Under the pieces are notes generated by a model that saw only the letters and a list, made by a program, of their open reading frames with translations, did no database searches and was not told where the DNA came from. Positions 52,722 through 60,612 of a stretch of 64,000 nucleotides of DNA are shown here, piece after piece. The stretch is from Micromonospora pallida (GTDB lineage: Bacteria > Actinomycetota > Actinomycetes > Mycobacteriales > Micromonosporaceae). The stretch is taken from NCBI RefSeq assembly GCF_900090325.1, contig NZ_FMHW01000002.1:7131001-7195000 (forward strand), read 5' to 3'. Position 1 is the stretch's first letter, and the number at the start of each line of letters is the position of its first letter. The translations under genes and the position numbers were made by a program.

Positions 52722-52857
52722 ACGAAGATCGTGGCCTTCGCCACGTTCCGCTCGAATCCGGGGGCTCACTCCACTCGGCCGCCGTCGCATGCCTGAGGGC
52801 CGGCGAAAACGCCGTGTTCCGGTTGCGCTCCGGCCGGGTGGCCGGGAGGGTGGGCTG

Positions 52858-53841
52858 ATGGCGGCTGCGGACGAGGTGCGGGACGGCGTCCCCCTGACCA
52901 ACCTGGACCAGCCGCTCGTCGCCGGCTCCGACCTCAGCAAGCGGCATCTGGTCGACTACCTCGACGCCGTCCGGGACCGGCTCCTTCCGGAGCTGCGGAA
53001 CCGACCGCTCTCGGTGATCCGGGTGCTCCGGGGCCAGGCCCCCTTCATGCAGAAGAACGTGCCCAGGTACACCCCGGACTGGGTACGCCGGGTGACGATC
53101 TGGGCGGAGGCGTCCCACCGCGAGGTGTCGTACGCCCTCTGCGACGACCGCCGCACCCTGCTCTGGTTCGCCAACCAGCGCGCGGTGGAGTACCACCCGA
53201 CCCTGGCCACCGCCGACGACCCGCACCGCCCCACCCACCTGGTGCTCGACCTCGACCCGCCGGAGGGGGACGCCTTCCGGCTGGTCGTGGCCGCCGCCGG
53301 GCTGGTCCGGCAGGCACTCGCCGACGCGGGTCTCGCCGGTGCGGTCAAGACCAGTGGGGCGAAGGGTCTGCACGTCTTCGTCCCGCTGGAGTCGGGGACC
53401 GACCCGGCGGACATCGCCGCCGCCACCCGGGCCCTCGCCGTCCGCGCGGCCCGGATCGACCCGGCGCTGGCCACCACCGCCTTCATCCGGGAGGACCGGG
53501 GTGGCCGCGTCTTCGTCGACTCGACCCGGGCCGGCGGCGCGACCGTGGTCGCCGCGTACAGCCCGCGACTGCGTCCCGGTGTGCCGGTCTCGTTCCCGGT
53601 CGACTGGGCTGACCTGGCCGACGTCAGTCCGGGCGACTTCACCATCCGAACCGTGCCGGGGCTGGTCGCCGGGCGTGATCCGTGGTCGGCGGGGATGCCC
53701 GCGCCGCAGCGGCTCCCGGCGGACCTGGTGGCCGAGGGCCACACCATCCCGGTGGCCCGGGTCCAGGCCATGCACGAGGGGAAGCGGCGTGCCCGGGCCC
53801 GCCGGGCCGCCGCAGCGGAGACTGCTGACGGGACGGGTTAG
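52858..53841 (+). CDS. Stand-alone LigD polymerase-domain protein
   Basis: A 327-residue archaeo-eukaryotic-primase-fold polymerase. LTNLDQPL and HLVDYLDAVRDRLLPEL start it; HLVLDLDPPEGD has the metal-binding Asp pair, and KTSGAKGLHVFVPL and the later VDWADL complete the site. In NHEJ this domain adds ribonucleotides at breaks. Ligase and phosphoesterase domains are absent and no ku gene is nearby. ATG 52858 is 7 bases after GGGAGGG. Its stop overlaps the end of the ridA-like gene on the other strand by 4 bases. Confidence 0.86.
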   Translation: MAAADEVRDGVPLTNLDQPLVAGSDLSKRHLVDYLDAVRDRLLPELRNRPLSVIRVLRGQAPFMQKNVPRYTPDWVRRVTIWAEASHREVSYALCDDRRTLLWFANQRAVEYHPTLATADDPHRPTHLVLDLDPPEGDAFRLVVAAAGLVRQALADAGLAGAVKTSGAKGLHVFVPLESGTDPADIAAATRALAVRAARIDPALATTAFIREDRGGRVFVDSTRAGGATVVAAYSPRLRPGVPVSFPVDWADLADVSPGDFTIRTVPGLVAGRDPWSAGMPAPQRLPADLVAEGHTIPVARVQAMHEGKRRARARRAAAAETADGTG

Positions 53842-54245
53842 TCCGCGACGGCGATCGCCTCGACCTCGACGAGGAGGTCGGGCTCTCCGAGGCTGGCGAC
53901 GCCGAGCAGGGTGATCGGCTTGATCAGGTCGACGCCGAGCTGTGCGGCGGCACGCTGGACGCCCGCGCCGAGTGCAGGCAGCTTCCCGCCGTCCCACTCC
54001 ACGACGTACACGGTCAGCTTGACCACGTCGTCGAAGCTGGCGCCCACCGCGGCCAGGGCCGTGGCGACGTTGAGGTACGCCTGCTCGACCTGGGCGGCGA
54101 GGTCTCCGGCGCCGACCGGTCGGCCCTCGGCGTCGCGGGCCACCTGCCCGGCGAGGAAGACCATGCGCGCGCCGGACGCGACCGCCACCTGTCGGTACAT
54201 GTCGGGCTTGGGCAGGCCGTCGGGGTTCAACAGTTGTACGGGCAT
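53838..54245 (-). CDS. RidA/YjgF-family protein
   Basis: A 135-residue protein with VFLAGQVARDAEG, QVEQAYLNVATALAAVGASFDDVVKLTVYV and a terminal DLLVEVEAIAVAD, the conserved Rid fold. RidA deaminates reactive enamines/imines; the Arg/Glu pattern at the end (LVEVEAIA) fits, but the usual active-site Arg is not obvious, so it may be a Rid2-7 type. ATG 54245 has GGAGGA before it. It is divergent from a TetR gene with twin operators between. Confidence 0.85.
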   Translation of the reverse strand: MPVQLLNPDGLPKPDMYRQVAVASGARMVFLAGQVARDAEGRPVGAGDLAAQVEQAYLNVATALAAVGASFDDVVKLTVYVVEWDGGKLPALGAGVQRAAAQLGVDLIKPITLLGVASLGEPDLLVEVEAIAVAD

Positions 54246-54298
54246 GCGTCCTCCTTCGCCGGCACGCGGCCTCGGCTGGGCCGTGCGGTGGACCGAAG

Positions 54299-54338
54299 CA
54301 TAGCGCTGCTATGGATCGGAGGCCATAGCGGTGCTATG
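54299..54338. promoter_or_regulatory. Twin palindromes in the ridA-like/tetR divergent promoter
   Basis: CATAGCGCTGCTATG (54299-54313) and CATAGCGGTGCTATG (54324-54338) share 6-bp arms and are 25 bases centre to centre. The first overlaps a TATGCT -10 on the reverse strand; TATCAT (54339-54344) abuts the second and ends 7 bases before the TetR GTG. Confidence 0.8.
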
Positions 54339-54351
54339 TATCATCTGGCGC

Positions 54352-54966
54352 GTGCCGAGAACCGCCTCAGCGGCTGTCCGTCTGCTCCTCGTGGAGCGGG
54401 CGGCGGAGCTGCTCGCCCGCCGCGATCCGGTCACGCTGCGCGCGCTCGTCGAGGGGACGGGCGCCTCGACGATGGCCGTGTACACGCACTTCGGAGGCAT
54501 GCCCGGGCTGTGGCGCGCGGTACGTCAGGAGGGGTTCACCCGATTGGCGGCTCGGCTGGATCAGGTGCGGCCCACGTCCGACCCGGTGCACGATCTGGCG
54601 GCGCTCGGTGCCGCCTACGTCGACAACGCGCTCGCCAACCCGGCCCTGTACCGGGCGATGTACGACACGGTGGCCGACCTCGACGACCCGCAGGCCGCGG
54701 CGGGGGCCTTCGGCGTGCTCGTCTCCGCCGCCGCCCGGGCCCGCGAGCAGGGCCGCTTCGCGAAGGGCGCGGACCCGGAGGACGTCGCCACGCAGATGTG
54801 GGCCGCCGGCCACGGTCTGACCATGCTGGCGATTACCGGAGTGCTGCCCCGGGAGGCGCTCATGGTCCACGCGCCCGCCATCCTGACCGCGCTCTTTGTC
54901 GCCGCCGGCGACGACGACGACGAGGAACGCTGCCGTCGATCCGTGCAGACCGGGTGGTTGATGTGA
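54352..54966 (+). CDS. TetR-family regulator
   Basis: A 204-residue regulator. HTH region: LLLVERAAELLARRDPVTLRALVEGTGASTMAVYTHFGG, with the recognition helix at GASTMAVYTHF. The C-terminal domain has LYRAMYDTVADLDDP and WAAGHGLTMLAITGVL (TetR_C helices). GTG 54352 follows a -10 by 7 bases, so it is probably leaderless and directly regulated by its operators. It likely represses the divergent ridA-like gene. The stop overlaps the lipoprotein start (GTGA). Confidence 0.86.
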   Translation: MPRTASAAVRLLLVERAAELLARRDPVTLRALVEGTGASTMAVYTHFGGMPGLWRAVRQEGFTRLAARLDQVRPTSDPVHDLAALGAAYVDNALANPALYRAMYDTVADLDDPQAAAGAFGVLVSAAARAREQGRFAKGADPEDVATQMWAAGHGLTMLAITGVLPREALMVHAPAILTALFVAAGDDDDEERCRRSVQTGWLM

Positions 54967-55469
54967 AGATTCTGGCTCTGATCATTGGTGCGCTCTTCAT
55001 TCCGTTGAGCCTGGCCGGATGTGCGGTGGGCGAGAAATCGGGTGGGGAGGTGGAGATTTTTGAGATCGACAACACGGAGGAAGTCTTCGGTAAACCGGAT
55101 GAGGGAGGGGTGACGGTGAGGAGGCACTACATGATTCTCAACCCACCCGAAGGTCTGGCCGAACTGAAAGAGGCGGCCGAGAGGTACGGCAGGGACCACC
55201 CGATTGAGGCAGAGGTCAAGGTGGTGGAAGGCAAGAACAGGTTCTTCCACATGTACTTCTACCGGGAGAGCGACGATCTGCCCAGGGACTGGCAGCCCGA
55301 CGAGGGTTACCTGAGCACAGATCGACTGGAGCACCACAAGAACGACCTGATCGCATCGATAAAGTGGTCGGACGTCGACCCGCAGAAGGAATACCGCAGT
55401 TACCGGAAGACCGAGAAGGGGAAGATCGTGGAGGAGGTGCATTTCGTCGGGGATTGGCTTGTCGAGTGA
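54963..55469 (+). CDS. Lipoprotein of unknown function
   Basis: A 168-residue protein. The signal peptide ends in the lipobox LSLAGC (Cys20), so it is exported and lipid-anchored. The mature part is charged (KVVEGKNRFFHMYFYRES, DEGYLSTDRLEHHKN) without a known domain. The GTG start overlaps the TetR stop. Base composition is visibly more AT-rich than neighbours, with many GAA/AAG/ATT codons, suggesting recent transfer despite the tight overlap. Confidence 0.72.
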   Translation: MKILALIIGALFIPLSLAGCAVGEKSGGEVEIFEIDNTEEVFGKPDEGGVTVRRHYMILNPPEGLAELKEAAERYGRDHPIEAEVKVVEGKNRFFHMYFYRESDDLPRDWQPDEGYLSTDRLEHHKNDLIASIKWSDVDPQKEYRSYRKTEKGKIVEEVHFVGDWLVE

Positions 55470-55779
55470 TGTCCCCGAAGATGCCACCAAACATACCGGG
55501 GGCGGAACCCGGATCAGCGCGGTAACGCTGGCGGCGAGCTCCCAGTTCCTCTTCCGCGTGCGTCCCGCCAGGCACCGCGTCGCCTGTGCCCCTGACGGCG
55601 CCCCTGCCCCAGCGCCGGCTAGTTGCCGGGTGTCCCGACGGTCAGGCCAAGTCGGTGATGTGCTGCCTCTTGGGCCAGCGGGTGGAGCGCACGCTCGGCC
55701 ACGGCTGAGGCCGCCCGGAGTTCGGCACGTAGTCGGCACAGAGGGCCGCCAACGGCCGGACGCAGCCGGACACACGAGT
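55470..55779. other. Intergenic stretch before the tRNA terminator
   Basis: No supported gene. The reverse strand of 55619-55741 could encode RLRAELRAASAVAERALHPL, which looks protein-like, but no start codon or ribosome site precedes it; it may be a gene remnant beside the tRNA. Confidence 0.4.
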
Positions 55780-55816
55780 AAGGCCGCTGACCTGGTTTGC
55801 CCTGGTCAGCGGCCTT
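55780..55816 (-). terminator. Terminator of tRNA-Arg
   Basis: AAGGCCGCTGACC (55780-55792) and its exact complement (55804-55816) form a 13-bp stem with an 11-base loop. It lies 18 bases beyond the tRNA 3' end; the T-rich TTTTCG on the forward strand makes it bidirectional. Confidence 0.85.
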
Positions 55817-55833
55817 TTCGTACTGCTTATCGG

Positions 55834-55908
55834 TGGTGCCCCCGGCAGGATTCGAACCTGCGCCCCCGCCTCCGGAGGGCGGTGCTCTATCCCCTGAGCT
55901 ACGGGGGC
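55834..55908 (-). tRNA. tRNA-Arg (anticodon CCG)
   Basis: The reverse strand folds into a full cloverleaf: acceptor GCCCCCG/CGGGGGC, D arm GCTC-AGGGGATA-GAGC, anticodon arm CCGCC-CTCCGGA-GGCGG with anticodon CCG, T arm GCAGG-TTCGAAT-CCTGC, discriminator A and an encoded CCA (55834-55836). It reads CGG codons. arginyl-tRNA synthetase lies 3 kb away. No flanking repeat of the tRNA 3' end was found. Confidence 0.96.
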
Positions 55909-56023
55909 TCAGCGACCGGGAAAGCGTAGCAAACGCCTCCCGGAAGCGCCGAATCGGTATCGGGCGATCCGTCCGCCGAGCCTGCGGCACCGCGCCGTAG
56001 CTGGGCAGACGCGGTGCCTCGAC

Positions 56024-56054
56024 CCGCCCGACGGGCCTACCGCCCGTCGGGCGG
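56024..56054. terminator. Strong bidirectional hairpin after the IS630-like gene
   Basis: CCGCCCGACGGGC (56024-56036) pairs perfectly with 56042-56054; loop CTACC. A further copy of GCCCGTCGGGCGG lies at 56061-56073 and could compete for the left arm. Confidence 0.75.
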
Positions 56055-56143
56055 CGGCAGGCCCGTCGGGCGGCAGCGACCGGGGGAGGTGGTTGCCGCC
56101 GTCCAACGGGACTCTGGCCGTCGGTCGTTGGCGGCGGGGACGG

Positions 56144-56863
56144 TCACGCCGCCGGTCCGAGTCGCCCGGGCCGGGAGGCCCCGGCGCGTCCGCAGCTCGG
56201 CAGCGGGTGCATCGCGATGCGTCGAGGTAGGCGCCGGGGCCACTCGTTCCGTGGCCAGGAGCCGTCCACGATCACGTGCACCGTCCGCTCCTCCGCGCCG
56301 CTGAGCCGGAGCACGAAGTCCCGGGGGAGCGGCGGATCCACCGACGGTGTGGTGATCATGAAGCGGACCCGGCCCCGGGACGAGACCGCGGAGACCACGT
56401 CCGCCGCCGGCATGGTGCCGCGCAGCCGGACCCGGCCGAGCCAGTAGACCTCCGCGAGGTGCTCCTGGGCGGCCCGGGTGATCGCCGGGTACTCGGTCCG
56501 GACCCAGTGCTCCACCGCGCCGACGCAGAGCCCGCAGGCCCGCTCCCGCGGCTCCCGGGGGCCCAGCCCCCAGGCCCGCAGGTACGCCCCGACCGTCCCG
56601 GTGTCCATGGTCCGGTCGTAGCGGCGCTGGATGAGGCTGGTGAGGCTCTGCCGCGTCCACAGCTCCTCGTCCAGGTCGAACTCGTCGGGGTGGACGCCCC
56701 GCAGGGCGTCGATCAGGTCGAGTTCCTGTTCGCGGCTGAGCAATCCCGGCTCGCCCGACCGCTGTCCGCGACGGACGGCTGCCACCGTTCCGTCACCGCC
56801 AATGGTGTGTCGCCGGCACCAACTGGTGACCGAGCGCCGTGCGTCTCTGAGTGCAACCCCCAC
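56144..56863 (-). CDS. IS630-like protein, probably domesticated and inactive
   Basis: A 239-residue protein. It starts like the second half of an IS630-type HTH (VAAVRRGQRSGEPGLLSREQE), then the second helical domain (LWTRQSLTSLIQRRYDRTMDTGTVGAYLRAWGL), then a short RNase-H-like part. Where IS630 has the first catalytic Asp (FxDE) it reads VYWLGRVRLRG; only the second Asp (VHVIVDGSWPRNEW) is in place, and the last acidic residue is not evident. GTG 56863 follows AGGA. No terminal inverted repeats or TA duplication were seen. A regulatory role is inference. Confidence 0.7.
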   Translation of the reverse strand: MGVALRDARRSVTSWCRRHTIGGDGTVAAVRRGQRSGEPGLLSREQELDLIDALRGVHPDEFDLDEELWTRQSLTSLIQRRYDRTMDTGTVGAYLRAWGLGPREPRERACGLCVGAVEHWVRTEYPAITRAAQEHLAEVYWLGRVRLRGTMPAADVVSAVSSRGRVRFMITTPSVDPPLPRDFVLRLSGAEERTVHVIVDGSWPRNEWPRRLPRRIAMHPLPSCGRAGASRPGRLGPAA

Positions 56864-57042
56864 GTCCTGCGCAACGACCCCGAATCACTACTGGTCACGA
56901 TATGTGGGTAGAAAAAGCTTGAACCCGTCGAATCGGTCAAAGGTGGCGAAGGTGTGCACGGTGGGACCGGCGCCGGCCTGCTCCTGCTCGTCCACGCCCT
57001 GGCAGCCCTACTCCGGACCCGCTAAGACCCCGTCGTAGCCCT
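56864..57042. other. Intergenic stretch with a locally lower GC content
   Basis: Upstream of the IS630-like gene; contains AT-rich promoter-like sequence (TATGTGGG, AAAAAGC) but no gene. With the following repeat, G-tract and terminator the gene-free stretch runs to 57288. Confidence 0.5.
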
Positions 57043-57116
57043 GTCGATCATGGATTTGTGGCACCACTCAAACCTCACATTCGTCACTAATCAGGAGCCA
57101 CAACTCCATGATCGAC
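57043..57116. repeat. Inverted-repeat element, family D
   Basis: GTCGATCATGGATTTGTGGC (57043-57062) pairs with 57097-57116 at 19 of 20 positions across a 34-base loop. It resembles families A-C in size and intergenic position but shares no sequence with them. Confidence 0.8.
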
Positions 57117-57162
57117 GGGGGGTGGGGGTGGGGGTGGGGTGGGGGTGGGGTGGGGGTGGGGA
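57117..57162 (+). repeat. G-tract array with quadruplex potential
   Basis: Eight runs of four to six G separated by single T bases directly follow the family D element. Four consecutive runs satisfy any G-quadruplex rule. Confidence 0.9.
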
Positions 57163-57231
57163 GCGGCTGCCACCACCGTTAGCGGCCCGGGTGCGGCCCC
57201 TTCCGGGCCTTCGGACGCCTCCTCCCGGAAC

Positions 57232-57267
57232 GACGATCGCCGCCCCGCTGTCGGGACGGCGATCGTC
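57232..57267 (-). terminator. Terminator of the DUF3105-DUF305 operon
   Basis: GACGATCGCCG (57232-57242) pairs perfectly with 57257-57267 across a 14-base loop, 21 bases beyond the operon stop. Confidence 0.75.
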
Positions 57268-57288
57268 GGAGTGCAGTCGGTGAGCGGC

Positions 57289-57954
57289 TCAGCCGCGCAG
57301 CCGCTTCAGCGCGTTCTCCAGGTTGGTCAGGTCCTTCTGCTGGGTGTTCTTCATGGTCTGGGCGGTCCGGCGCACCTCGGGGTCGTCGGTGGCCTTCAGT
57401 ACCGCGTCGATCATGTGCACCCCACCGATGTGGTGCTTGATCATCAGGTCCAGGAAGAGGATGTCGAACTCCCGGCCCTGGGCGGCGCGGAGCTGGGCCA
57501 TCTGCTCGGGGGTGGCCATGCCGGGCATCAGCCCGTCGCGCACCATCTCGGTGCCGTCCGGGATCCAGGCCATCCGCTTGCCGGAGCCGGTCGGGTCCAG
57601 ATCCCAGGAGCGCAGCCAGCTCTGCATCGCACCGATCTCGCCCTGCTGGGCGGTGGCGATGTCGCCGCCGATCTGGCGTACCTCGGAGTCGGTGCCCTGG
57701 TCGAACGCGATCAGCCCCATCTCCACGGCCTGCGCGTGGTGGGTGGTCATGTCCCGGGCGAACCCGGCCTCCGCCGAGGTGTCGCCCGGCTTGGTGAGTC
57801 CGGGGGTGAGCAGTCCGGCCGTGTACCCGAGGAGGAGCCCGAGCACGACGGCGACGGCGAGCGCGACGGTGCCCCAGCGTCGTGCCGGGGCCGTCCCCCG
57901 GCCGCCGTCACCGGCGGCCGGGTTCGTGTTCTCCCTCGTGATGGCCGTGGTCAT
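57289..57954 (-). CDS. DUF305 membrane-anchored protein
   Basis: A 221-residue protein. One N-terminal helix (about 27-50) anchors an extracytoplasmic four-helix domain. Two His/Met-rich motifs, FARDMTTHHAQAVEMG and LMIKHHIGGVHMIDA, define DUF305 (ferritin-like fold), whose paired HH and Met residues bind metals such as copper. GMATPEQMAQLRAAQG is the conserved linker. It lies 4 bases behind the DUF3105 gene. A metal-handling role is inferred from the motifs. Confidence 0.9.
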   Translation of the reverse strand: MTTAITRENTNPAAGDGGRGTAPARRWGTVALAVAVVLGLLLGYTAGLLTPGLTKPGDTSAEAGFARDMTTHHAQAVEMGLIAFDQGTDSEVRQIGGDIATAQQGEIGAMQSWLRSWDLDPTGSGKRMAWIPDGTEMVRDGLMPGMATPEQMAQLRAAQGREFDILFLDLMIKHHIGGVHMIDAVLKATDDPEVRRTAQTMKNTQQKDLTNLENALKRLRG

Positions 57955-57958
57955 CGAC

Positions 57959-58747
57959 TCAGCCCTGGGTGCCGAGCTCGCGCGGGGTGGTGCCGGTCGC
58001 GGTGACGCCCTGACCACAGTTGGCGTTCGGGCCCTCGATCGAGGCGTTGATCCGCAGCGTCTTGACGAACTCGTCGATCCGGCCGTCGTCGGCGTTGTCG
58101 ACCTTGAGCTGGTAACCCCACGCCTGCAGCGAGATCGGCTTGTCGAGCCCCTCGTACGGGCTGAGCAGGGTCTTCTCCTGGCCGCGCACCCGCTCGGCGA
58201 GCTTCTCGACCTGGTCGGCCGGGAGGTCGGGGCGGTAGGTGATCCAGACCGCGCCGTGCTCCAGGCTGTGCACCGCGTGCTCGTTGGCGATCGGGGCGTC
58301 GTAGACGTCACCCTGGCAGTTCTGCCAGGCGGCGTTGTGTGCGCCCGCGACCGGCGGGAGGACCGTGTACTGGACCGTGCCGGTCTGGTGGTTGCCCCCC
58401 TTGACCAGCTCCGGGTCGCTCTCCCGGAAGTTGCTGATGCCCGAGATGGCGGCAGCCCGCTCGTCCCACGGCTTGGAGCCCTGGAAGGCGGCCCAACCGC
58501 CGTAGCCGAGGATCGCGGCGGCCAGCACACCGACCGCGGCGAAGAGTGCGATCGGGCCCCAGGAGCGACCCTGGCTGACCTTCACCGGGGCGATCGGCTT
58601 CCGGGGGCCCTTGCCTCCGGGGCGAGCGGCGGCGGTCTTGCCGGTGGACGCCTTCCCGCCGGACGCGGGCCTGCCGGCGGCCGGCTTCTTGCCGGTGCTG
58701 ACCACGGACGGACGGCGCTGGTCGCCGCCCGGGGTGCTGATGCTCAT
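57959..58747 (-). CDS. DUF3105 membrane-anchored protein
   Basis: A 262-residue protein. A basic cytoplasmic start (1-60, Lys/Ala/Pro-rich) is followed by one helix (about 66-88) and an extracytoplasmic DUF3105 domain: YTVLPPVAGAHNAAWQNCG-like stretch (here WQNCQGDVYD), NEHAVHSLEHGAVWITYRP and the terminal CGQG. The HxLEHG motif and two cysteines suggest metal or disulfide chemistry. It is the first gene of a two-gene operon with DUF305, a pairing seen in other actinobacteria. Confidence 0.88.
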   Translation of the reverse strand: MSISTPGGDQRRPSVVSTGKKPAAGRPASGGKASTGKTAAARPGGKGPRKPIAPVKVSQGRSWGPIALFAAVGVLAAAILGYGGWAAFQGSKPWDERAAAISGISNFRESDPELVKGGNHQTGTVQYTVLPPVAGAHNAAWQNCQGDVYDAPIANEHAVHSLEHGAVWITYRPDLPADQVEKLAERVRGQEKTLLSPYEGLDKPISLQAWGYQLKVDNADDGRIDEFVKTLRINASIEGPNANCGQGVTATGTTPRELGTQG

Positions 58748-58833
58748 GGTGCCTCGTCAGGTCGGTCGGTCAGGGGAGTGTGGCGGGCCGATGACGTGCA
58801 GGGTCGCCCACGAGTGACCGAGTCTACCCCCGA

Positions 58834-58839
58834 TAACAT
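58834..58839 (+). promoter_or_regulatory. -10 box for leaderless argS mRNA
   Basis: TAACAT ends 6 bases before the argS GTG. No ribosome site precedes the start. Confidence 0.5.
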
Positions 58840-58845
58840 GGATCG

Positions 58846-60513
58846 GTGACTCCCGCAGAACTCGCCGAGGTCGTCCTATCCGCTGCCCACGCCGTCTTCG
58901 CCGACCGTGGGCTCGACCGCTCCGCGCTGCCGGAGCGAGCGACGGTGGAACGACCCCGTAACCCGGAGCACGGCGACTACGCCTCGACCCTGGCGCTGCA
59001 ACTCGCCAAGAAGGTCGGGCAGCCGCCACGGGAGCTCGCCGCCGCCCTCGCCGAGCAACTCGGCCGCGCCCCGGGGATCAAGTCGGTGGAGATCGCCGGC
59101 CCGGGCTTCCTCAACATCCGGCTCGACGCCGCCGCCGCCGGGGTGCTCGCCCGGTCGATCGTCCAGGCCGGTCCGGCGTACGGCCGTAGCGACCGGCTCG
59201 CCGGCGAGCGGATCAACCTGGAGTTCGTCTCGGCCAACCCGACCGGCCCGGTGCACATCGGCGGGGTCCGGTGGGCGGCGGTCGGCGACGCGCTGTCCCG
59301 GCTGCTGCGCGCCACCGGGGCCGACGTCGGCACCGAGTACTACTTCAACGACGCCGGCTCCCAGATCGACCGCTTCGCCCGGTCGTTGCTCGCCGCCGCC
59401 AAGGGCGAGCCGGCCCCGGAGGACGGCTACGGCGGGGCGTACATCGCCGAGATCGCCGCCGAGGTGCTCACCCGCCGGCCGGACACGCTCGGCCTGGCCG
59501 ACGCGGCGGCCCAGGAGGTCTTCCGGGTCGAGGGCGTCGAGCTGATGTTCGCCGAGATCAAGTCGTCGCTGCGCGACTTCGGGGTGGAGTTCGACACCTA
59601 CTTCAACGAGAAGTCGCTGCACGACCGGAGCGAACTGGACGCCGCCCTGGCCCGGCTGCGTGAGCAGGGCCACATCTACGACACCGAGGGCGCCGTCTGG
59701 CTGCGGACCACCGATTTCGGTGACGACAAGGACCGGGTCCTGCGCAAGTCCAACGGCGAGTGGACGTACTTCGCCGCCGACTGCGCGTACTACCTCGACA
59801 AGCGCGAGCGCGGCTTCGAGCGCGTGGTGATCATGCTTGGCGCCGACCACCACGGCTACATCGGCCGGATGAAGGCGATGGCCGCCTGCTTCGGCGACGA
59901 CCCGGCCCGCAACCTGGAGATCCTCATCGGGCAGCTCGTCAACCTGGTCCGCGACGGCGTGCCGGTCCGGATGAGCAAGCGGGCGGGTACCGTGGTCACC
60001 CTGGAGGACCTGGTCGACGCGATCGGCGTGGACGCGGCCCGGTACGCCCTGGCCCGCTACTCCTCCGACTCCCCGATCGACATCGACGTCGAGCTGTGGA
60101 CCCGGGCCAGCCGGGACAACCCGGTCTACTACGTGCAGTACGTCGCGGCCCGGACGGCCAGCGTCGGGCGCAACGCCGCCGAGGTCGGCTTCGACCGGGG
60201 CGACGCCGAGGCGTTCCGGCCGGAGCTGCTCGACCACGAGAAGGAGAACGAGCTGCTCAAGGCGCTCGCCGAGTTCCCCGCCGTGGTGGCCGCCGCCGCC
60301 GAGCTGCGCGAGCCGCACCGGGTGGCCCGCTACCTGGAGGACGACCTCTCCGGGGCGTACCACCGGTTCTACGACAACTGCCGGATCCTGCCGCGCGGCG
60401 ACGAGGAGGTCACCGACCTGCACCGGGCCCGGCTCTGGCTCAACGACGCCACCCGCACGGTGATCGCCAACGGGCTGCACCTGCTCGGCGTTACCGCCCC
60501 GGAGAGGATGTAA
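58846..60513 (+). CDS. argS: Arginyl-tRNA synthetase
   Basis: A 555-residue class-Ia synthetase. The N-terminal Add-1 domain (1-110) is present; [10 protein letters not shown] carries the HIGH motif, the catalytic core has [10 protein letters not shown], and VRMSKRAGT is the KMSKS-like loop. The anticodon-binding DALR domain ends in GVTAPERM. It charges tRNA-Arg, including the CCG tRNA 3 kb upstream. It leads a run with lysA, hom and thrC, an order conserved in many actinobacteria. Confidence 0.97.
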   Translation: MTPAELAEVVLSAAHAVFADRGLDRSALPERATVERPRNPEHGDYASTLALQLAKKVGQPPRELAAALAEQLGRAPGIKSVEIAGPGFLNIRLDAAAAGVLARSIVQAGPAYGRSDRLAGERINLEFVSANPTGPVHIGGVRWAAVGDALSRLLRATGADVGTEYYFNDAGSQIDRFARSLLAAAKGEPAPEDGYGGAYIAEIAAEVLTRRPDTLGLADAAAQEVFRVEGVELMFAEIKSSLRDFGVEFDTYFNEKSLHDRSELDAALARLREQGHIYDTEGAVWLRTTDFGDDKDRVLRKSNGEWTYFAADCAYYLDKRERGFERVVIMLGADHHGYIGRMKAMAACFGDDPARNLEILIGQLVNLVRDGVPVRMSKRAGTVVTLEDLVDAIGVDAARYALARYSSDSPIDIDVELWTRASRDNPVYYVQYVAARTASVGRNAAEVGFDRGDAEAFRPELLDHEKENELLKALAEFPAVVAAAAELREPHRVARYLEDDLSGAYHRFYDNCRILPRGDEEVTDLHRARLWLNDATRTVIANGLHLLGVTAPERM

Positions 60514-60519
60514 CACCCG

Positions 60520-60612
60520 ATGCGAGCCCACTCGCCGCGAAGCGGGGATCAAGTAGTGCGAGCGCGAGGAGCGAGCTTGCGAGCCCCGCAGTCGCGAAGC
60601 GGAGACCAATAA
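60520..60612 (+). CDS. Possible short upstream frame overlapping the lysA start
   Basis: ATG 60520 to TAA 60610-60612, 30 residues (MRAHSPRSGDQ repeated loosely as LRAPQSRSGDQ). Its TAA overlaps the lysA ATG (TAATG). The DNA is an imperfect direct repeat of about 40 bases (60521-60560 and 60578-60616), and lysA itself also begins MRAH. It may couple lysA translation to upstream ribosomes, or may only reflect the repeat. Confidence 0.3.
   Translation: MRAHSPRSGDQVVRARGASLRAPQSRSGDQ

Noticed and set aside
52787..52857. Longer LigD-like protein starting near 52789
   Set aside because: The extension is Arg/Pro-rich with no ribosome site, whereas ATG 52858 has GGGAGGG at ideal distance.
55834..55908. 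tRNA-Arg as attachment site of an integrated element
   Set aside because: No second copy of the tRNA 3' end, no integrase and no element-like genes nearby; only a foreign-looking lipoprotein gene and a possible remnant.
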